Assembly (NCBI RefSeq): GCF_927312905.1
Contig: NZ_CAKMHQ010000072.1
Span: 1 to 46,823 of the forward strand
DNA: 46,823 nucleotides
Source of the DNA: Candidatus Nitrotoga sp. 1052
Lineage (GTDB): Bacteria; Pseudomonadota; Gammaproteobacteria; Burkholderiales; Gallionellaceae
Reading direction: 5' to 3'
The notes under the pieces are model-generated. The model saw only the letters and a program-made list of their open reading frames with translations. It searched no databases and was not told where the DNA came from. Below, in pieces: positions 17,883-26,310 of this stretch (position 1 is its first letter; each line of letters starts with the position of its first letter). Made by a program: the position numbers and the translations under genes.

Positions 17883-18593
17883 ATGGATTTTAAAGAGTTT
17901 ATCCTGTCTTTTAAGACACATACTGCGCCCATTCCGTTCACCGAGAAAATACGCAACGGGTTGATCGGTGGAATTGCCATCCTGCTCTTGGGACTGGCGC
18001 TCAAATATCTGCCACAAATCAATTATCCACTTGTCATGCTGGGTTCGATAGCTGCCTCTGCTGCGCTACTCTTTGCCGCACCGCATAGCCCTATGGCGCA
18101 ACCGTGGCCTTTGTTCGGTGGTCATTTAATTTCGGCATTAGCAGGTTGGTTATGCAGCCAACTCATCAGTGACCCGTTATTAGCCGCAGGCTGTGCAGTG
18201 GGATCGGCAATCTTTCTGATGCATTACCTGAATTGCCTACATCCGCCGGGTGCAGCCACGGCACTCACGTTAGTACTACACAGCGCACAATTCCACCCCA
18301 TGGGTTGGCCATGGGTAGCATGCATCGTGCTGGCGAATATCGGAATCTCCTTGGTGCTGGCGCTGCTGATCAACAACCTTTTGCCCGGCCGGCATTACCC
18401 GATGCGGCATGCTCCCCAACCCATACAACAGACAGATATGCAGCCCAAGCATGTCCAACTGGAGCAGGCTGATATCGAATGGGCACTAACGCAAATGGAT
18501 GGCGTGATCGACGTTAGCGAAGAAGACCTTGTCGATATCTACGAGCTGGCTATTAAGCATGCGCGGAATCGTGGTGGTAAAGTTAACTCTTGA
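17883..18593 (+). CDS. HPP-family integral membrane protein
   Basis: A 236-residue protein with about five hydrophobic helices and the hallmark HPPGAATAL motif after MHYLNCL, which defines the HPP family. Plant and cyanobacterial relatives have been linked to nitrite transport across membranes; whether that holds here is unknown. The soluble C-terminal part (about residues 185-236) is acidic and follows the last helix; many HPP proteins carry CBS domains here but none is recognisable. It precedes a hemerythrin-like gene by 39 bases on the same strand, so the two may be co-transcribed. Confidence 0.85.
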   Translation: MDFKEFILSFKTHTAPIPFTEKIRNGLIGGIAILLLGLALKYLPQINYPLVMLGSIAASAALLFAAPHSPMAQPWPLFGGHLISALAGWLCSQLISDPLLAAGCAVGSAIFLMHYLNCLHPPGAATALTLVLHSAQFHPMGWPWVACIVLANIGISLVLALLINNLLPGRHYPMRHAPQPIQQTDMQPKHVQLEQADIEWALTQMDGVIDVSEEDLVDIYELAIKHARNRGGKVNS

Positions 18594-18632
18594 CCCGTTG
18601 CGCTGACGGGCTTGTAACGCAAAGGAACAGCG

Positions 18633-19175
18633 ATGAGTGACTTATTGGTGGGCGGTGTATTCGTTCCCGGCTTCGATAACCCGCTGGAAATACTGTTAGC
18701 GTGTCACGGCAAGATACAGACGCAGTGCGCCACTCTGCGCATGTTACTGCAACACCTGTCATCTTATGGCTGCGATTCGCAGGCACGACAAGCAGCGCAG
18801 GCCATCCTGCGCTATTTCGATACCGCCGGGCAGAATCACCATGACGACGAGGAGCAGGATTTATTCCCGCGCCTACTCGCCACTCCAAACGCAGAGGTAC
18901 ACGAATTAATAGCGCGCTTGCTGGATGAGCACAAGGTGCTGGATGCGGCATGGCAACAGTTGCGCCCTTTGTTACTTGCTATTGCAGAAGGCCGGGCGAC
19001 GGAGTTAGATGTTAAATCGGTGGAGCATTTCATCACAGTGCATGATCGCCACATCTCCTTGGAGAATACGCAGCTATTGCCGCAAGCGGCAATACTGCTG
19101 GATCATATGCAACTGGAAGCACTGGGTAGAAGCATGGCGGCACGGCGCGGGGTTGTGTTTTCCAATAGATGTTAG
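18633..19175 (+). CDS. Hemerythrin HHE-domain protein
   Basis: A four-helix di-iron protein of the hemerythrin-like (HHE cation-binding) family. The ligand pattern is visible: CHGKIQTQC near 24, NHHDDEEQDLFP near 68, DEHKVLDAAW near 98, and HDRHISLENTQLLP near 138. Members bind oxygen or sense NO/redox, or protect iron; no partner domain is fused. AAAGGAA lies 8 bases before the ATG. The stop codon TAG (19173-19175) lies inside the GTTAGGT that opens the cassette-like region, so the last residues (SNRC) may differ from the ancestral C-terminus. Confidence 0.85.
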   Translation: MSDLLVGGVFVPGFDNPLEILLACHGKIQTQCATLRMLLQHLSSYGCDSQARQAAQAILRYFDTAGQNHHDDEEQDLFPRLLATPNAEVHELIARLLDEHKVLDAAWQQLRPLLLAIAEGRATELDVKSVEHFITVHDRHISLENTQLLPQAAILLDHMQLEALGRSMAARRGVVFSNRC

Positions 19176-19180
19176 GTGCC

Positions 19181-19606
19181 ATGGAAAGTCTTCGCGAGCA
19201 GTTAGTAGAAACAACGCTCGCTTGGGAGCGCGCATTTGGCAACGCGCCGCTCATCACTACCGTCTTGTCAGAGTACGATGCCGCTCGCCTCTTAAGCTGC
19301 TCCATTGATGCTTACTCATGCGCCATGCAAGGCATGACAGCCGTTCAAAAAGGCCATGACTTTCTTTTCAATGGCCATCGGTATCAGATCAAAGCCAACC
19401 GCCCCAGCGGCAAGCCGGGCAGCTTTGTCACATGGGTTCCAAAGGCGAAAAACTATGACTGGGACTATTTGGTCTGGATCCTCTACGACACTCAGTACCA
19501 GATCCAGGAAGCTTGGCTGTGGGAGGTTGCGTCCTATGTGGAAGCATTTGATGCGGTTAAACGGTTGTCACCCGCACATCTGCGTCGCGGCAAAAGGCTC
19601 GCGTAG
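19181..19606 (+). CDS. Cassette-encoded hypothetical protein
   Basis: A 141-residue soluble protein of unknown function. It contains AWERAFGNAPLIT, MQGMTAVQKGHDF, the well-formed YQIKANRPSGKPGSFVTWVPKA segment in two halves, YDWDYLVWILYD and a basic LRRGKRLA tail. Similar stand-alone proteins are, from memory, common hypotheticals in integron cassette arrays and genomic islands, with a fold reminiscent of restriction-endonuclease-like proteins; this is not tested. The start at 19181 follows GTTAGGTGCC with no ribosome site, as is typical for cassettes. An attC-like site directly follows the stop. Confidence 0.7.
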   Translation: MESLREQLVETTLAWERAFGNAPLITTVLSEYDAARLLSCSIDAYSCAMQGMTAVQKGHDFLFNGHRYQIKANRPSGKPGSFVTWVPKAKNYDWDYLVWILYDTQYQIQEAWLWEVASYVEAFDAVKRLSPAHLRRGKRLA

Positions 19607-19611
19607 GCTGG

Positions 19612-19739
19612 CACCTAACAGTCTCGTAAAAGCCTCCAAGCTGCGGCAGCCACGAATGTCTAAGATTTTCGCAGTGCGCTCGTCTGTGAATTCCGCGTGC
19701 TAACACGGGCGGAGAAGGTGGCTAACTCGAACGTTAGCC
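19612..19739. repeat. attC-like integron recombination site
   Basis: The 128-base stretch begins CACCTAAC (matches RYYYAAC) and ends GTTAGCC, close to GTTRRRY but with one mismatch. The left core is the exact reverse complement of the GTTAGGTG that opens the cassette at 19171, as expected for a cassette that once circularised. The inner arms AAAAGCC and GGCTAACTC resemble the L sites of known attC elements. The right part also forms a 10-bp hairpin, GGTGGCTAAC with GTTAGCCACC. No integrase gene is in the window. Confidence 0.55.
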
Positions 19740-19826
19740 ACCCTCAAGTGAAGTGAAATGAGCGAGTTCGCCAAGTTCGTGAAACCGGAACAATCAGAGA
19801 GGAACCCGAAGCAGAGCTTGTCCGGG

Positions 19827-20309
19827 CTACGCTTCGCTAATCTCAACCTTGGTCATCACGTCGCCTTGATTAATGGCATTGACCACATCCATGCCTTCGA
19901 TAACTTTGCCAAAAACCGTGTGCTTGCCATCCAAGTGGTTCTGGGGACTGTGGGTAATAAAGAATTGGCTACCATTGCTGTTGGGGCCGGAGTTGGCCAT
20001 GGAGAGATATCCGGTGCCATGTTTGAGTGGATTGCCACTGGTTTCATCTTCAAATTTGTAGCCTGGCCCGCCTCGTCCGCTACCAGTGGGATCGCCGCCC
20101 TGAACCATAAAATCCCTGATCACGCGGTGGAAGATGAGTCCGTCGTAAAAACCTTCACGCGCCAGGAAAACAAAGTTGTTCACAGTCTTGGGGGCATGTT
20201 GCGGGTAAAGTTCGATCACAATGTTTCCGCGCTCGGTTACCACAGTGGCTGTGTATTTTTTATTAGGGTCAATCAGCATTGCGGGGGGTGTTGTCCATTG
20301 TTTTGACAT
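19827..20309 (-). CDS. ppiB: Cyclophilin-type peptidyl-prolyl isomerase
   Basis: Cytosolic cyclophilin catalysing cis-trans isomerisation of X-Pro bonds. The active-site signature [17 protein letters not shown], the SQFFIT motif and [14 protein letters not shown] are all present. Length 160 with no signal peptide fits the cytosolic PpiB type. AAAGGAAC precedes the ATG by 7 bases. It is separated from the minus-strand dsbB gene by about 130 bases and ends near the attC-like site, so it is probably transcribed alone. Confidence 0.93.
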   Translation of the reverse strand: MSKQWTTPPAMLIDPNKKYTATVVTERGNIVIELYPQHAPKTVNNFVFLAREGFYDGLIFHRVIRDFMVQGGDPTGSGRGGPGYKFEDETSGNPLKHGTGYLSMANSGPNSNGSQFFITHSPQNHLDGKHTVFGKVIEGMDVVNAINQGDVMTKVEISEA

Positions 20310-20443
20310 TTTTTGGTTCCTTTGGTTTGTCTTGATAAAAAGTTAAAAGTTAAAAAAACACTAGCAGATACTTAGCAAAAGTAATGGAGGCAAGAATATT
20401 TAACTGTCCGATGCAGGTATGCCAGCATTATTGGCAGAAGGCG

Positions 20444-20956
20444 TTAGATAGGCTTTCTGAGCGTGATCATCACCGCCCAAACCCCCAAGAGCACATACAA
20501 AAATAGAGACCATTCCGGGATGCCCAAGCCAAGGAAAGTCCAGCCTTTGGCTGCACATTCACCGGAGCCGTGCATGAGTTCCTGCCACACTTCTGCCATA
20601 GGGAAGTTTCCCAGCATGTAATCCAAGCCTGGGCCGCAGGCAGGCACTTGGTCTTTGGGCAAATGCTGAAGCCAGATATGGCGACCAGCAGTACTCACGC
20701 CGCTCAATGCCAGTAGTGCTATCAATGCTCCATACACTTTCGTACCGCTGCGTTTGGGGTTATGCAGAGTGGCAATAGCAAACAGAACTAACATGGCAAT
20801 GAAGATGAAGCGCTGGATCATGCATAAAGGACAGGGCTCCTGACGCAGAACATATTGCAGATAAAGCGCCGTGCCAAACGCACCGGCGATGACCAATGTC
20901 CCGGCCAGATATAGCCAGCGGTTTGAAAGAGTGCGCCACAGATTATATATTTGCAT
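20444..20956 (-). CDS. dsbB: Disulfide bond formation protein B
   Basis: Inner-membrane quinone reductase that re-oxidises DsbA. Four hydrophobic helices and both redox pairs are present: CPLC (C42 and C45) in the first periplasmic loop, and C107 (VPACGPGL) with C134 (GSGECAAKG) in the second. The 170-residue size is normal. The ATG at 20956 lies inside the end of iscS (14-base overlap), next to an in-frame GTG; there is no separate ribosome site, so translation is likely coupled to iscS. No dsbA is in the window. The link to an Fe-S block is unusual. Confidence 0.93.
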   Translation of the reverse strand: MQIYNLWRTLSNRWLYLAGTLVIAGAFGTALYLQYVLRQEPCPLCMIQRFIFIAMLVLFAIATLHNPKRSGTKVYGALIALLALSGVSTAGRHIWLQHLPKDQVPACGPGLDYMLGNFPMAEVWQELMHGSGECAAKGWTFLGLGIPEWSLFLYVLLGVWAVMITLRKPI

Positions 20957-22097
20957 CACGCAACTTGCTGATTTTATTTTTCAACAGTTCTATCGTGAAG
21001 TTGACTTCCTCCTCGGTGGTGAAGCGTCCCACGGTGAACCGAATCGAACTGCGTGCCAATGCATCGCTGCGTCCCAAGCCACGTAGCACATAAGACGGCT
21101 CCAGGCTTGCCGAAGTGCAGGCAGACCCGCTGGATACCGCAATATCAGTGATCGCCTTGGTCAGCGAGTCACCATCCACATAATTGAAACTGACATTCAA
21201 GTTATGCGATACACGCTGCTTAATGTCGCCGTTCAGGTACACGTCTCCTATGCTGGACAGACCGTGCCACAGGCTGTCACGTAGCGTGCGGATGCGTTCG
21301 TTTTCTGTTGTCATTTCTTTTTGCGCTATGCGAAAAGCTTCGCCCATGCCAACGATCTGGTGTGTCGCCAAGGTGCCTGAACGCATACCACGCTCATGCC
21401 CACCACCATGCATCTGTGCTTCCAGACGAACTCGTGGCTTGCGCCGCACGTACAACGCACCGATACCTTTTGGACCATAAGTTTTATGTGCGGAAAATGA
21501 CATCAAGTCAACTTTCAAGCGCGACAGGTCTATCACTATTTTTCCGGTGGCCTGCGCCGCATCAACATGGAACAGGATGCCGCGCTCACGGCATATTTCA
21601 CCGATCGCTGCTATGTCCTGAATCACACCGATTTCGTTGTTGACATACATTACCGAAATGATAATGGTATCAGGACGCAATGCCGCCTTTAATTTATCCA
21701 GATCGAGTAAGCCATTCGGTTCGGAATCGAGGTAAGTTGCAGAAAACCCTTGCCGCTCCAGTTCGCACACGGTATCGAGTACCGCCTTGTGCTCGGTTTT
21801 CATCGTGACAATGTGCTTGCCCTTATTCTGGTAGAACTGTGCCGCGCCCTTCAGCGCCAGATTGTTGGACTCAGTCGCACCCGAAGTCCAGACGATTTCT
21901 TTAGGATCGGCGTTCACCAGTGCCGCCACCTGTTCACGCGCGCGCTCCACTGCCTCTTCCGCCACTTGGCCATAGATATGGGGGCTTGCCGGGTTGCCGA
22001 ACTTCTCTGTTAAATAGGGAATCATCGCTTCAGCAACGCGCGGATCAACTGGCGTGGTGGCTGAATAGTCCAGGTAAATTGGGAGATGCAGACTCAT
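20943..22097 (-). CDS. iscS: Cysteine desulfurase IscS, lacking the C-terminal tail
   Basis: PLP enzyme that takes sulfur from cysteine and passes it as persulfide to Fe-S scaffolds and tRNA- or thiamin-thiolation proteins. The PLP lysine is K205 in [12 protein letters not shown], and the catalytic cysteine is C327 in [10 protein letters not shown], the IscS-type long loop. The protein stops at KLRDANI, about 20 residues short of E. coli IscS (404), so the conserved tail used in partner contacts is absent, and the dsbB start overlaps the new end. No iscU, hscAB or fdx follows. Together this suggests a general sulfur donor rather than the core of an ISC machine. Confidence 0.93.
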   Translation of the reverse strand: MSLHLPIYLDYSATTPVDPRVAEAMIPYLTEKFGNPASPHIYGQVAEEAVERAREQVAALVNADPKEIVWTSGATESNNLALKGAAQFYQNKGKHIVTMKTEHKAVLDTVCELERQGFSATYLDSEPNGLLDLDKLKAALRPDTIIISVMYVNNEIGVIQDIAAIGEICRERGILFHVDAAQATGKIVIDLSRLKVDLMSFSAHKTYGPKGIGALYVRRKPRVRLEAQMHGGGHERGMRSGTLATHQIVGMGEAFRIAQKEMTTENERIRTLRDSLWHGLSSIGDVYLNGDIKQRVSHNLNVSFNYVDGDSLTKAITDIAVSSGSACTSASLEPSYVLRGLGRSDALARSSIRFTVGRFTTEEEVNFTIELLKNKISKLRDANI

Positions 22098-22115
22098 TTT
22101 AATTTTGGATTCAAA

Positions 22116-22682
22116 TTATGCCTCACGTGCTAATGCAAGAAATTCCGTGCGCAACGCCAGATTTGGTTGAAGTTCGCCGAGCATGGCTGACGTGACGGTT
22201 TCTTCTCCCTCGGTACTAATGCCGCGGCTTTCCATGCACATGTGCCGACAGCGAATAACCACGCCTGCTGCTTTCGGTTCCAGATGCGTCATCAAGGCGT
22301 TGGCAATTTGAATGGTGAGCCGTTCTTGTACCTGTAACCGCCGGGAAAAACAATTGACCAAGCGCGTCAGCTTAGATAAACCCACTATTTTTCCGTTAGG
22401 AACATAGCCGATCGTGGCTTTTCCAAAGAAAGGCGCCAGATGATGCTCGCAATGACTATAGACAGGAATGCCTCGTATCACGATGAGTTCGTTGTATTCC
22501 TCCGCTCCATCTTCAAATACCTTTAGAAGTTCTGCCGGATCTTGGGTATATCCGGAAGTCCAGTGCTTCCAGGCAGTGACAAGGCGAGACGGTGTTTCAA
22601 CCAGGCCGGCTCTATTGGGATCTTCACCCAAACTCACCAGAAGCCGACGCCAGTCCTGCTCGGTAAACTGTTGTTCTGACAT
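22116..22682 (-). CDS. folE: GTP cyclohydrolase I
   Basis: Zinc enzyme converting GTP to 7,8-dihydroneopterin triphosphate, the entry to folate (and queuosine) synthesis. YSHCEHHLAPFFG and RCRHMCMESRG carry the zinc-binding Cys and His and the catalytic His, and GLSKLTRLV is the conserved helix. From the ATG at 22682, preceded by AGGAAAAG, the protein has 188 residues. It lies 18 bases upstream of iscS in the same direction and about 160 bases behind the Rieske gene, so it may be part of the Fe-S block or start a folE-iscS-dsbB unit. Confidence 0.93.
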   Translation of the reverse strand: MSEQQFTEQDWRRLLVSLGEDPNRAGLVETPSRLVTAWKHWTSGYTQDPAELLKVFEDGAEEYNELIVIRGIPVYSHCEHHLAPFFGKATIGYVPNGKIVGLSKLTRLVNCFSRRLQVQERLTIQIANALMTHLEPKAAGVVIRCRHMCMESRGISTEGEETVTSAMLGELQPNLALRTEFLALAREA

Positions 22683-22846
22683 CTGTACTTTTCCTGTCAA
22701 TGTTGGTCCCTATAAAACAATTTATCCGACTCTTTTGCAGTGAATTTTTTTATTTTCACAATTCCTTCGTCATAATTCTGAGCGTTGTGGCATTTAAATC
22801 TGTACTCTTATTTCAGCTGCGGGATAGCAGTCGAGCAACGCTTGGA

Positions 22847-23167
22847 TCAATCCCAGCGATTGTCGCGTACTTGAATCTCGTCGTCTTCGATGCGTACGGG
22901 AAAGGTAGCGGTCGGTTCGTAAGCAGGAGCAGTCAATGCCTCGCCAGTGCGGATGCTGAAACGTGCGCCGTGACGCGGGCAAATGATCTGGTCGCCTTCG
23001 ACCGTGCCGCCAGTGAGTCGGCCAGAATCATGCGTGCAGACGTCCTCAATGGCATAATATTGGCCTTCGAGATTGAATACCACCGCCTGCGCGCCATCCA
23101 AATCCACGACTCGCCACTCGCCTGGCGCAAGTTCACCGACTCGCGCAACCGTCACCCAGTCACTCAT
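22847..23167 (-). CDS. Rieske [2Fe-2S] ferredoxin-like protein
   Basis: A small stand-alone Rieske protein of the non-heme iron oxygenase ferredoxin-subunit type. Both ligand boxes are intact: CTHDSGRL (C44, H46) and CPRHGARF (C63, H66), coordinating a [2Fe-2S] cluster. At 106 residues it has no membrane anchor or signal, so it is a cytosolic electron carrier. No oxygenase subunit is nearby; such proteins are recurrent neighbours of SUF genes in some bacteria, perhaps as electron donor for cluster assembly. Gaps of about 120-160 bases flank it. Confidence 0.88.
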   Translation of the reverse strand: MSDWVTVARVGELAPGEWRVVDLDGAQAVVFNLEGQYYAIEDVCTHDSGRLTGGTVEGDQIICPRHGARFSIRTGEALTAPAYEPTATFPVRIEDDEIQVRDNRWD

Positions 23168-23291
23168 TTCAATTCCATTTTTAATCGTTCCTATGCGCTA
23201 ATCTCGCGCTTGATACAAATTTATGTAGCAAGTCTTGAATGGATAATGATGTTGCCGCAACTTATTTTACTAAAAGTAGCCAATATTTTAT

Positions 23292-23630
23292 TTAATAGGT
23301 TGGCATTGTGCCATCGACTTGCTGAGCCCAAGCATGGACGCCACCTGTCAAGTTGCTAACATGCGTAAAACCATTCTGTTCTAAAAAAACCGCAATCTGC
23401 ATACTGCGCATACCGTGATGGCAAATACAAACGATAGCTTGCTCCGGATCTAACTCCGACAGCCTGTCAGGAATGGTATTCATCGGCATCGTCAACGCTC
23501 CGTCAATATGACAGGTTTGAAATTCCCATGGCTCACGCACGTCGAGCAATACTGGTTTATTTCGCGTTTTATCCGAAAGCCATGCGGCTAAATCCGGTGC
23601 AGTCAAAGTTTGCATAATAGTGGCGACCAT
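23292..23630 (-). CDS. Single-domain rhodanese-like sulfurtransferase
   Basis: Rhodanese-homology protein of 112 residues. LLDVREPWEFQTCHIDGA is the conserved entry segment, and the active loop is C70-HHGMRS with the persulfide-bearing cysteine. It can move sulfane sulfur between donors and acceptors; next to nfu and the suf genes a role in sulfur delivery is plausible but not shown. An alternative start five codons in (MQTLTAPDLAAWL) is equally possible, since neither has a clear ribosome site. It begins 30 bases after nfu, so the pair is probably co-transcribed. Confidence 0.88.
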   Translation of the reverse strand: MVATIMQTLTAPDLAAWLSDKTRNKPVLLDVREPWEFQTCHIDGALTMPMNTIPDRLSELDPEQAIVCICHHGMRSMQIAVFLEQNGFTHVSNLTGGVHAWAQQVDGTMPTY

Positions 23631-23660
23631 TTATTCGCGAAAGAGAACAGCAATTACAGC

Positions 23661-24221
23661 CTAAACAGACAGGACTTCTATGTCCGGTTCAATCGTCCGA
23701 AGTAGACTCGTGATACTGATGAGCGTGGCCGATGTCGAACTCGGGCATGAACCGCACGCGCCTTGGAGATGCACGCTGAGAAAGTTACCGGAGAAACCGA
23801 TTACATGCAGGTCGCCGCCATCGCTTCGCAGGTAGGGACGGATCTTTTCATCAAGCATCGCGTTGATTTTATCGAAGCGCACCTGATCTTCTGGGCTCAG
23901 ACCGGCGATTGCAACAGCCGCCGCTGCAACCAAGGCTTCCGAAGATTCATCTGCTGCCGGCGCCTCGCGGAGTGGCACAGCAATTAAGCGCGCCAACTGA
24001 GGCCAGTGGGCTTCACCGTCCTGCGTGACCGTTAGGCAGCTATCAACATAGAACACATTGGTCACATGCTCGATATCGAACAGCGCGGCAGCGAGGGTAT
24101 CAGACTTGGCCTCCTCGGCATTATCGTATGAGTGTGATATCCCCCATGTTAATGGCTCCTTGAGCATAAACTTCACTGCGTTTGGGTTGGGCGTGTCTTC
24201 TATTTCAGCAATTTTTGGCAT
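23661..24221 (-). CDS. nfu: Nfu-type iron-sulfur carrier
   Basis: Fe-S cluster carrier with two modules. The N-terminal Nfu_N domain (EDTPNPNAVKFML at 8-20) is followed by an Ala-rich linker (about 89-106) and the NifU C-terminal domain with the cluster-binding CGSC (C156, C159) after LRSDGGDLHV. Two monomers bridge a [4Fe-4S] cluster that is handed to target enzymes. The 186-residue protein resembles mitochondrial NFU1 in layout. AAGGAATAG precedes the ATG. It follows sufU after about 340 bases that contain a broken small gene. Confidence 0.92.
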   Translation of the reverse strand: MPKIAEIEDTPNPNAVKFMLKEPLTWGISHSYDNAEEAKSDTLAAALFDIEHVTNVFYVDSCLTVTQDGEAHWPQLARLIAVPLREAPAADESSEALVAAAAVAIAGLSPEDQVRFDKINAMLDEKIRPYLRSDGGDLHVIGFSGNFLSVHLQGACGSCPSSTSATLISITSLLRTIEPDIEVLSV

Positions 24222-24317
24222 TTCTATTCCTTAAAAATTAAGGCCTCATTTTTACGCCTTTGACAATCCCGTAAGCAATAGGTTGCTATAAATAACCGCT
24301 TGTCCAAGCTCCCCCTC

Positions 24318-24573
24318 TCATGACAGTGCTGCATGCAGCAGTTTTTGCATATCGCCTTGCTTGAAAAGCTTGACATGCTGAAGTTGCCAACAAAAAAATT
24401 TGATGCCATCTCTGATTCTCGGCTGGCTTACACATATCTGGCAAGGAAATTGATTTCCCTGAGCAACCTGCATTTCTGTGCCGAAGAATGGTTCTAAAGG
24501 TAGTATGGGATGCCCTTCATGTAATACATGACCTGTTAGCTGTGTAACTTGTGCGTTAATTTTTTTCAGGCAT
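24318..24573 (-). pseudogene. Hidden small gene after sufU, frameshifted in an A7 run
   Basis: The ATG at 24573 overlaps the sufU stop by 8 bases (ATGCCTGA), the classic coupled arrangement, but runs into TAA after five codons. If one A of the seven-A run at about 24560-24566 is skipped, the frame continues unbroken for about 80 more codons to the TGA at 24318-24320. The product would have about 84 residues, starting MPEKINAQVTQL. It includes HEGHPILPLEPFFG, a CQIC pair, and ends QKLLHAALS. Codon use looks coding. I do not recognise the family. It could be a recent pseudogene, a sequencing error in the homopolymer, or a gene read through transcript slippage. Confidence 0.55.
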
Positions 24574-25051
24574 CACCGATCGGGGCATGCATTGGATCAT
24601 CTTCCGACTCGGTCGAAGTGGTTGCTACTGCGTTAAACGCGCCACTCAGGGTATGCCATGGCAGAATTGCGCATTTGACACGTGTTGGCAAATCGCTTAC
24701 CCCAGCAAATACCGCAAGCCTGCCAATGTTGGGACAGGCGTCATGGGAGAGCTTGCCAGTCGCCATAGCGAGAAACTCCTGGATCAACGTTTCCGCCTCC
24801 GCACGCGTCTTGCCCTTGATAGCAGTCGTCATCATCGATGCAGATGCCTTGCAAATCGCGCAAGACTCACCCTGAAATGCAATGTTGTTGATACGCTCAT
24901 CACCGAGAACGACATCCACGCTGATGTGATCACCACACAGCGGATTGTGTCCCACCGCATGATGGCTCGGGGATTCAATCGTGCCGTAATTACGCGGTTT
25001 TTTGTTGTGATCGAGGATCACCTCTTGGTAGAGAGATTTATAGTTAGCCAT
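24566..25051 (-). CDS. sufU: SufU zinc-dependent sulfurtransferase / scaffold-like protein
   Basis: Accepts persulfide from SufS and passes it to SufBCD; related to IscU in fold. Three conserved cysteines and the aspartate are present: C39 with D41 (NPLCGD), C64 (GESCAICKAS, also C67) and C127 (RVKCAILPW). The SufU-type insertion between the second and third cysteine, ending GRLAVFAGVSDLPTR, separates it from IscU. It shares one base with the sufS stop (TAATG), so the two are translated together. It replaces SufE, as in Gram-positive SUF systems. A cryptic gene overlaps its end. Confidence 0.93.
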   Translation of the reverse strand: MANYKSLYQEVILDHNKKPRNYGTIESPSHHAVGHNPLCGDHISVDVVLGDERINNIAFQGESCAICKASASMMTTAIKGKTRAEAETLIQEFLAMATGKLSHDACPNIGRLAVFAGVSDLPTRVKCAILPWHTLSGAFNAVATTSTESEDDPMHAPIGDA

Positions 25052-26310
25052 TATGTAAATATCTTCTGTACGGTGCGGATGCCGGCGATCAGTGCATCGA
25101 CTTCATCCATACTGTTGTAAAACGCAAACGATGCGCGCGAAGTGGCCGGCACATGCAAACGTTGCATAACTGGCTGCGCGCAATGATGTCCGGTACGCAC
25201 AGCGATGCCTTCCTGATTGAGCAGTGTACCGATGTCATGTGGATGCACACCGTCGACTGCAAAAGACAATACTGCGGCCTTGTGCTCGGCGGTACCAATA
25301 ATCCGCACGCCTGGCATAGCGTTTATTTGCTCGGATGCATATTTCAGCAGGGCGAGTTCGTGCGCGGCTATTGCATCCATGCCGATCTCCGACAAATAGT
25401 CGACTGCAGCGCCAAGTCCAATTGCGGCCGCAATAGGCGGAGTGCCCGCCTCGAATTTATGAGGGATTGTGTTGTAGATGGTTTTTTCGAACGTCACCGA
25501 CAAAATCATGTCGCCACCGCCCTTGAACGGCTGCATGTTTTCCAGCAGCGCAGCACGGCCGTAAAGAATGCCGATACCGGTCGGTCCGCACAGCTTGTGG
25601 CCCGAAAATGCATAGAAGTCGCAGTCAAGATCTTGCACGTCAACCTTCATATGCGGGGCTGCCTGCGCACCATCAACCAGCACCGGCACTCCGCGCGCGT
25701 GTGCAAACGCAATCATCTCCTTTATCGGGTTGATCGTGCCAAGCGCGTTCGAGACGTGCATCACGCCGACAAATTTGGTGCGCTCGTTAAAAAGCTTCTC
25801 GTATTCATCTATGAGCAGCTCACCAGCATCGTTAATCGGCACCACACGAATCTTTGCACCCTTTTCTTCTGCCAGCATCTGCCATGGCACAATGTTTGAA
25901 TGATGCTCAAGCGTGGTCAGGATGATCTCGTCGCCGGCTCCGATGAACTTACGGCCATAGCCATGCATCACCAGATTGATTGAATCGGTGGTGCCGCTGG
26001 TGAAGATCACTTCGCGCTCTTCATTCGCATTGATGAAGTGCTGTAACTTGCGGCGCGCCTCCTCAAACTCAGAGGTTGCAATCTCTGACAAGTAATGCAC
26101 CGCGCGATTGATATTGGCGTGCTGTGTCGTCTGGTAGCGCACCAAGCGGTCGATCACCTGCTGAGGCATCTGACTCGAGGCAGCGTTATCGAGATATACC
26201 AGCGGTTTGTCGTTGACCTTCAGTGTCAGGATTGGAAAATCAGCGCGAATACGCTCAACATCGAATGCGGGCGTCGATCGAGATTTTAGTGTAGTCTGAA
26301 TTGCGCTCAT
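25051..26310 (-). CDS. sufS: Cysteine desulfurase SufS
   Basis: Class II PLP cysteine desulfurase that feeds sulfur to the SUF scaffold. The PLP lysine is K239 (FSGHKLCGPTG) and the catalytic cysteine is C377 (VRTGHHCAQP), in the short loop typical of SufS. FTSGTTDSIN, LEHHSN and VDGAQAAPH are the usual cofactor contacts. Length 419 is normal. The start overlaps the end of sufD by 4 bases. It is the second desulfurase in this block besides IscS, which suggests a division of labour: SufS for clusters, IscS for other thiolation. Confidence 0.95.
   Translation of the reverse strand: MSAIQTTLKSRSTPAFDVERIRADFPILTLKVNDKPLVYLDNAASSQMPQQVIDRLVRYQTTQHANINRAVHYLSEIATSEFEEARRKLQHFINANEEREVIFTSGTTDSINLVMHGYGRKFIGAGDEIILTTLEHHSNIVPWQMLAEEKGAKIRVVPINDAGELLIDEYEKLFNERTKFVGVMHVSNALGTINPIKEMIAFAHARGVPVLVDGAQAAPHMKVDVQDLDCDFYAFSGHKLCGPTGIGILYGRAALLENMQPFKGGGDMILSVTFEKTIYNTIPHKFEAGTPPIAAAIGLGAAVDYLSEIGMDAIAAHELALLKYASEQINAMPGVRIIGTAEHKAAVLSFAVDGVHPHDIGTLLNQEGIAVRTGHHCAQPVMQRLHVPATSRASFAFYNSMDEVDALIAGIRTVQKIFT

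Noticed and set aside
19718-19743. 10-bp hairpin GGTGGCTAAC/GTTAGCCACC as an intrinsic terminator
   Set aside because: No T-run follows; the cores fit the right end of an attC-like site better.
22700-23359. A 219-codon plus-strand frame across the Rieske and rhodanese genes
   Set aside because: It is antisense to two genes with intact motifs, has no family resemblance and no ribosome site.
24327-24340. Palindrome TGCTGCATGCAGCA as a terminator for the suf genes
   Set aside because: The T-run is on the wrong side for minus-strand transcription, and the palindrome lies in the reconstructed small frame.
24224-24409. A 61-codon minus-strand frame between sufU and nfu
   Set aside because: Different frame from the coding-like stretch; it overlaps its end and lacks a ribosome site.
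25153-25899. A 248-codon plus-strand frame
   Set aside because: Fully antisense to sufS, whose catalytic residues are intact; the translation is Cys/His/Arg-rich shadow sequence.
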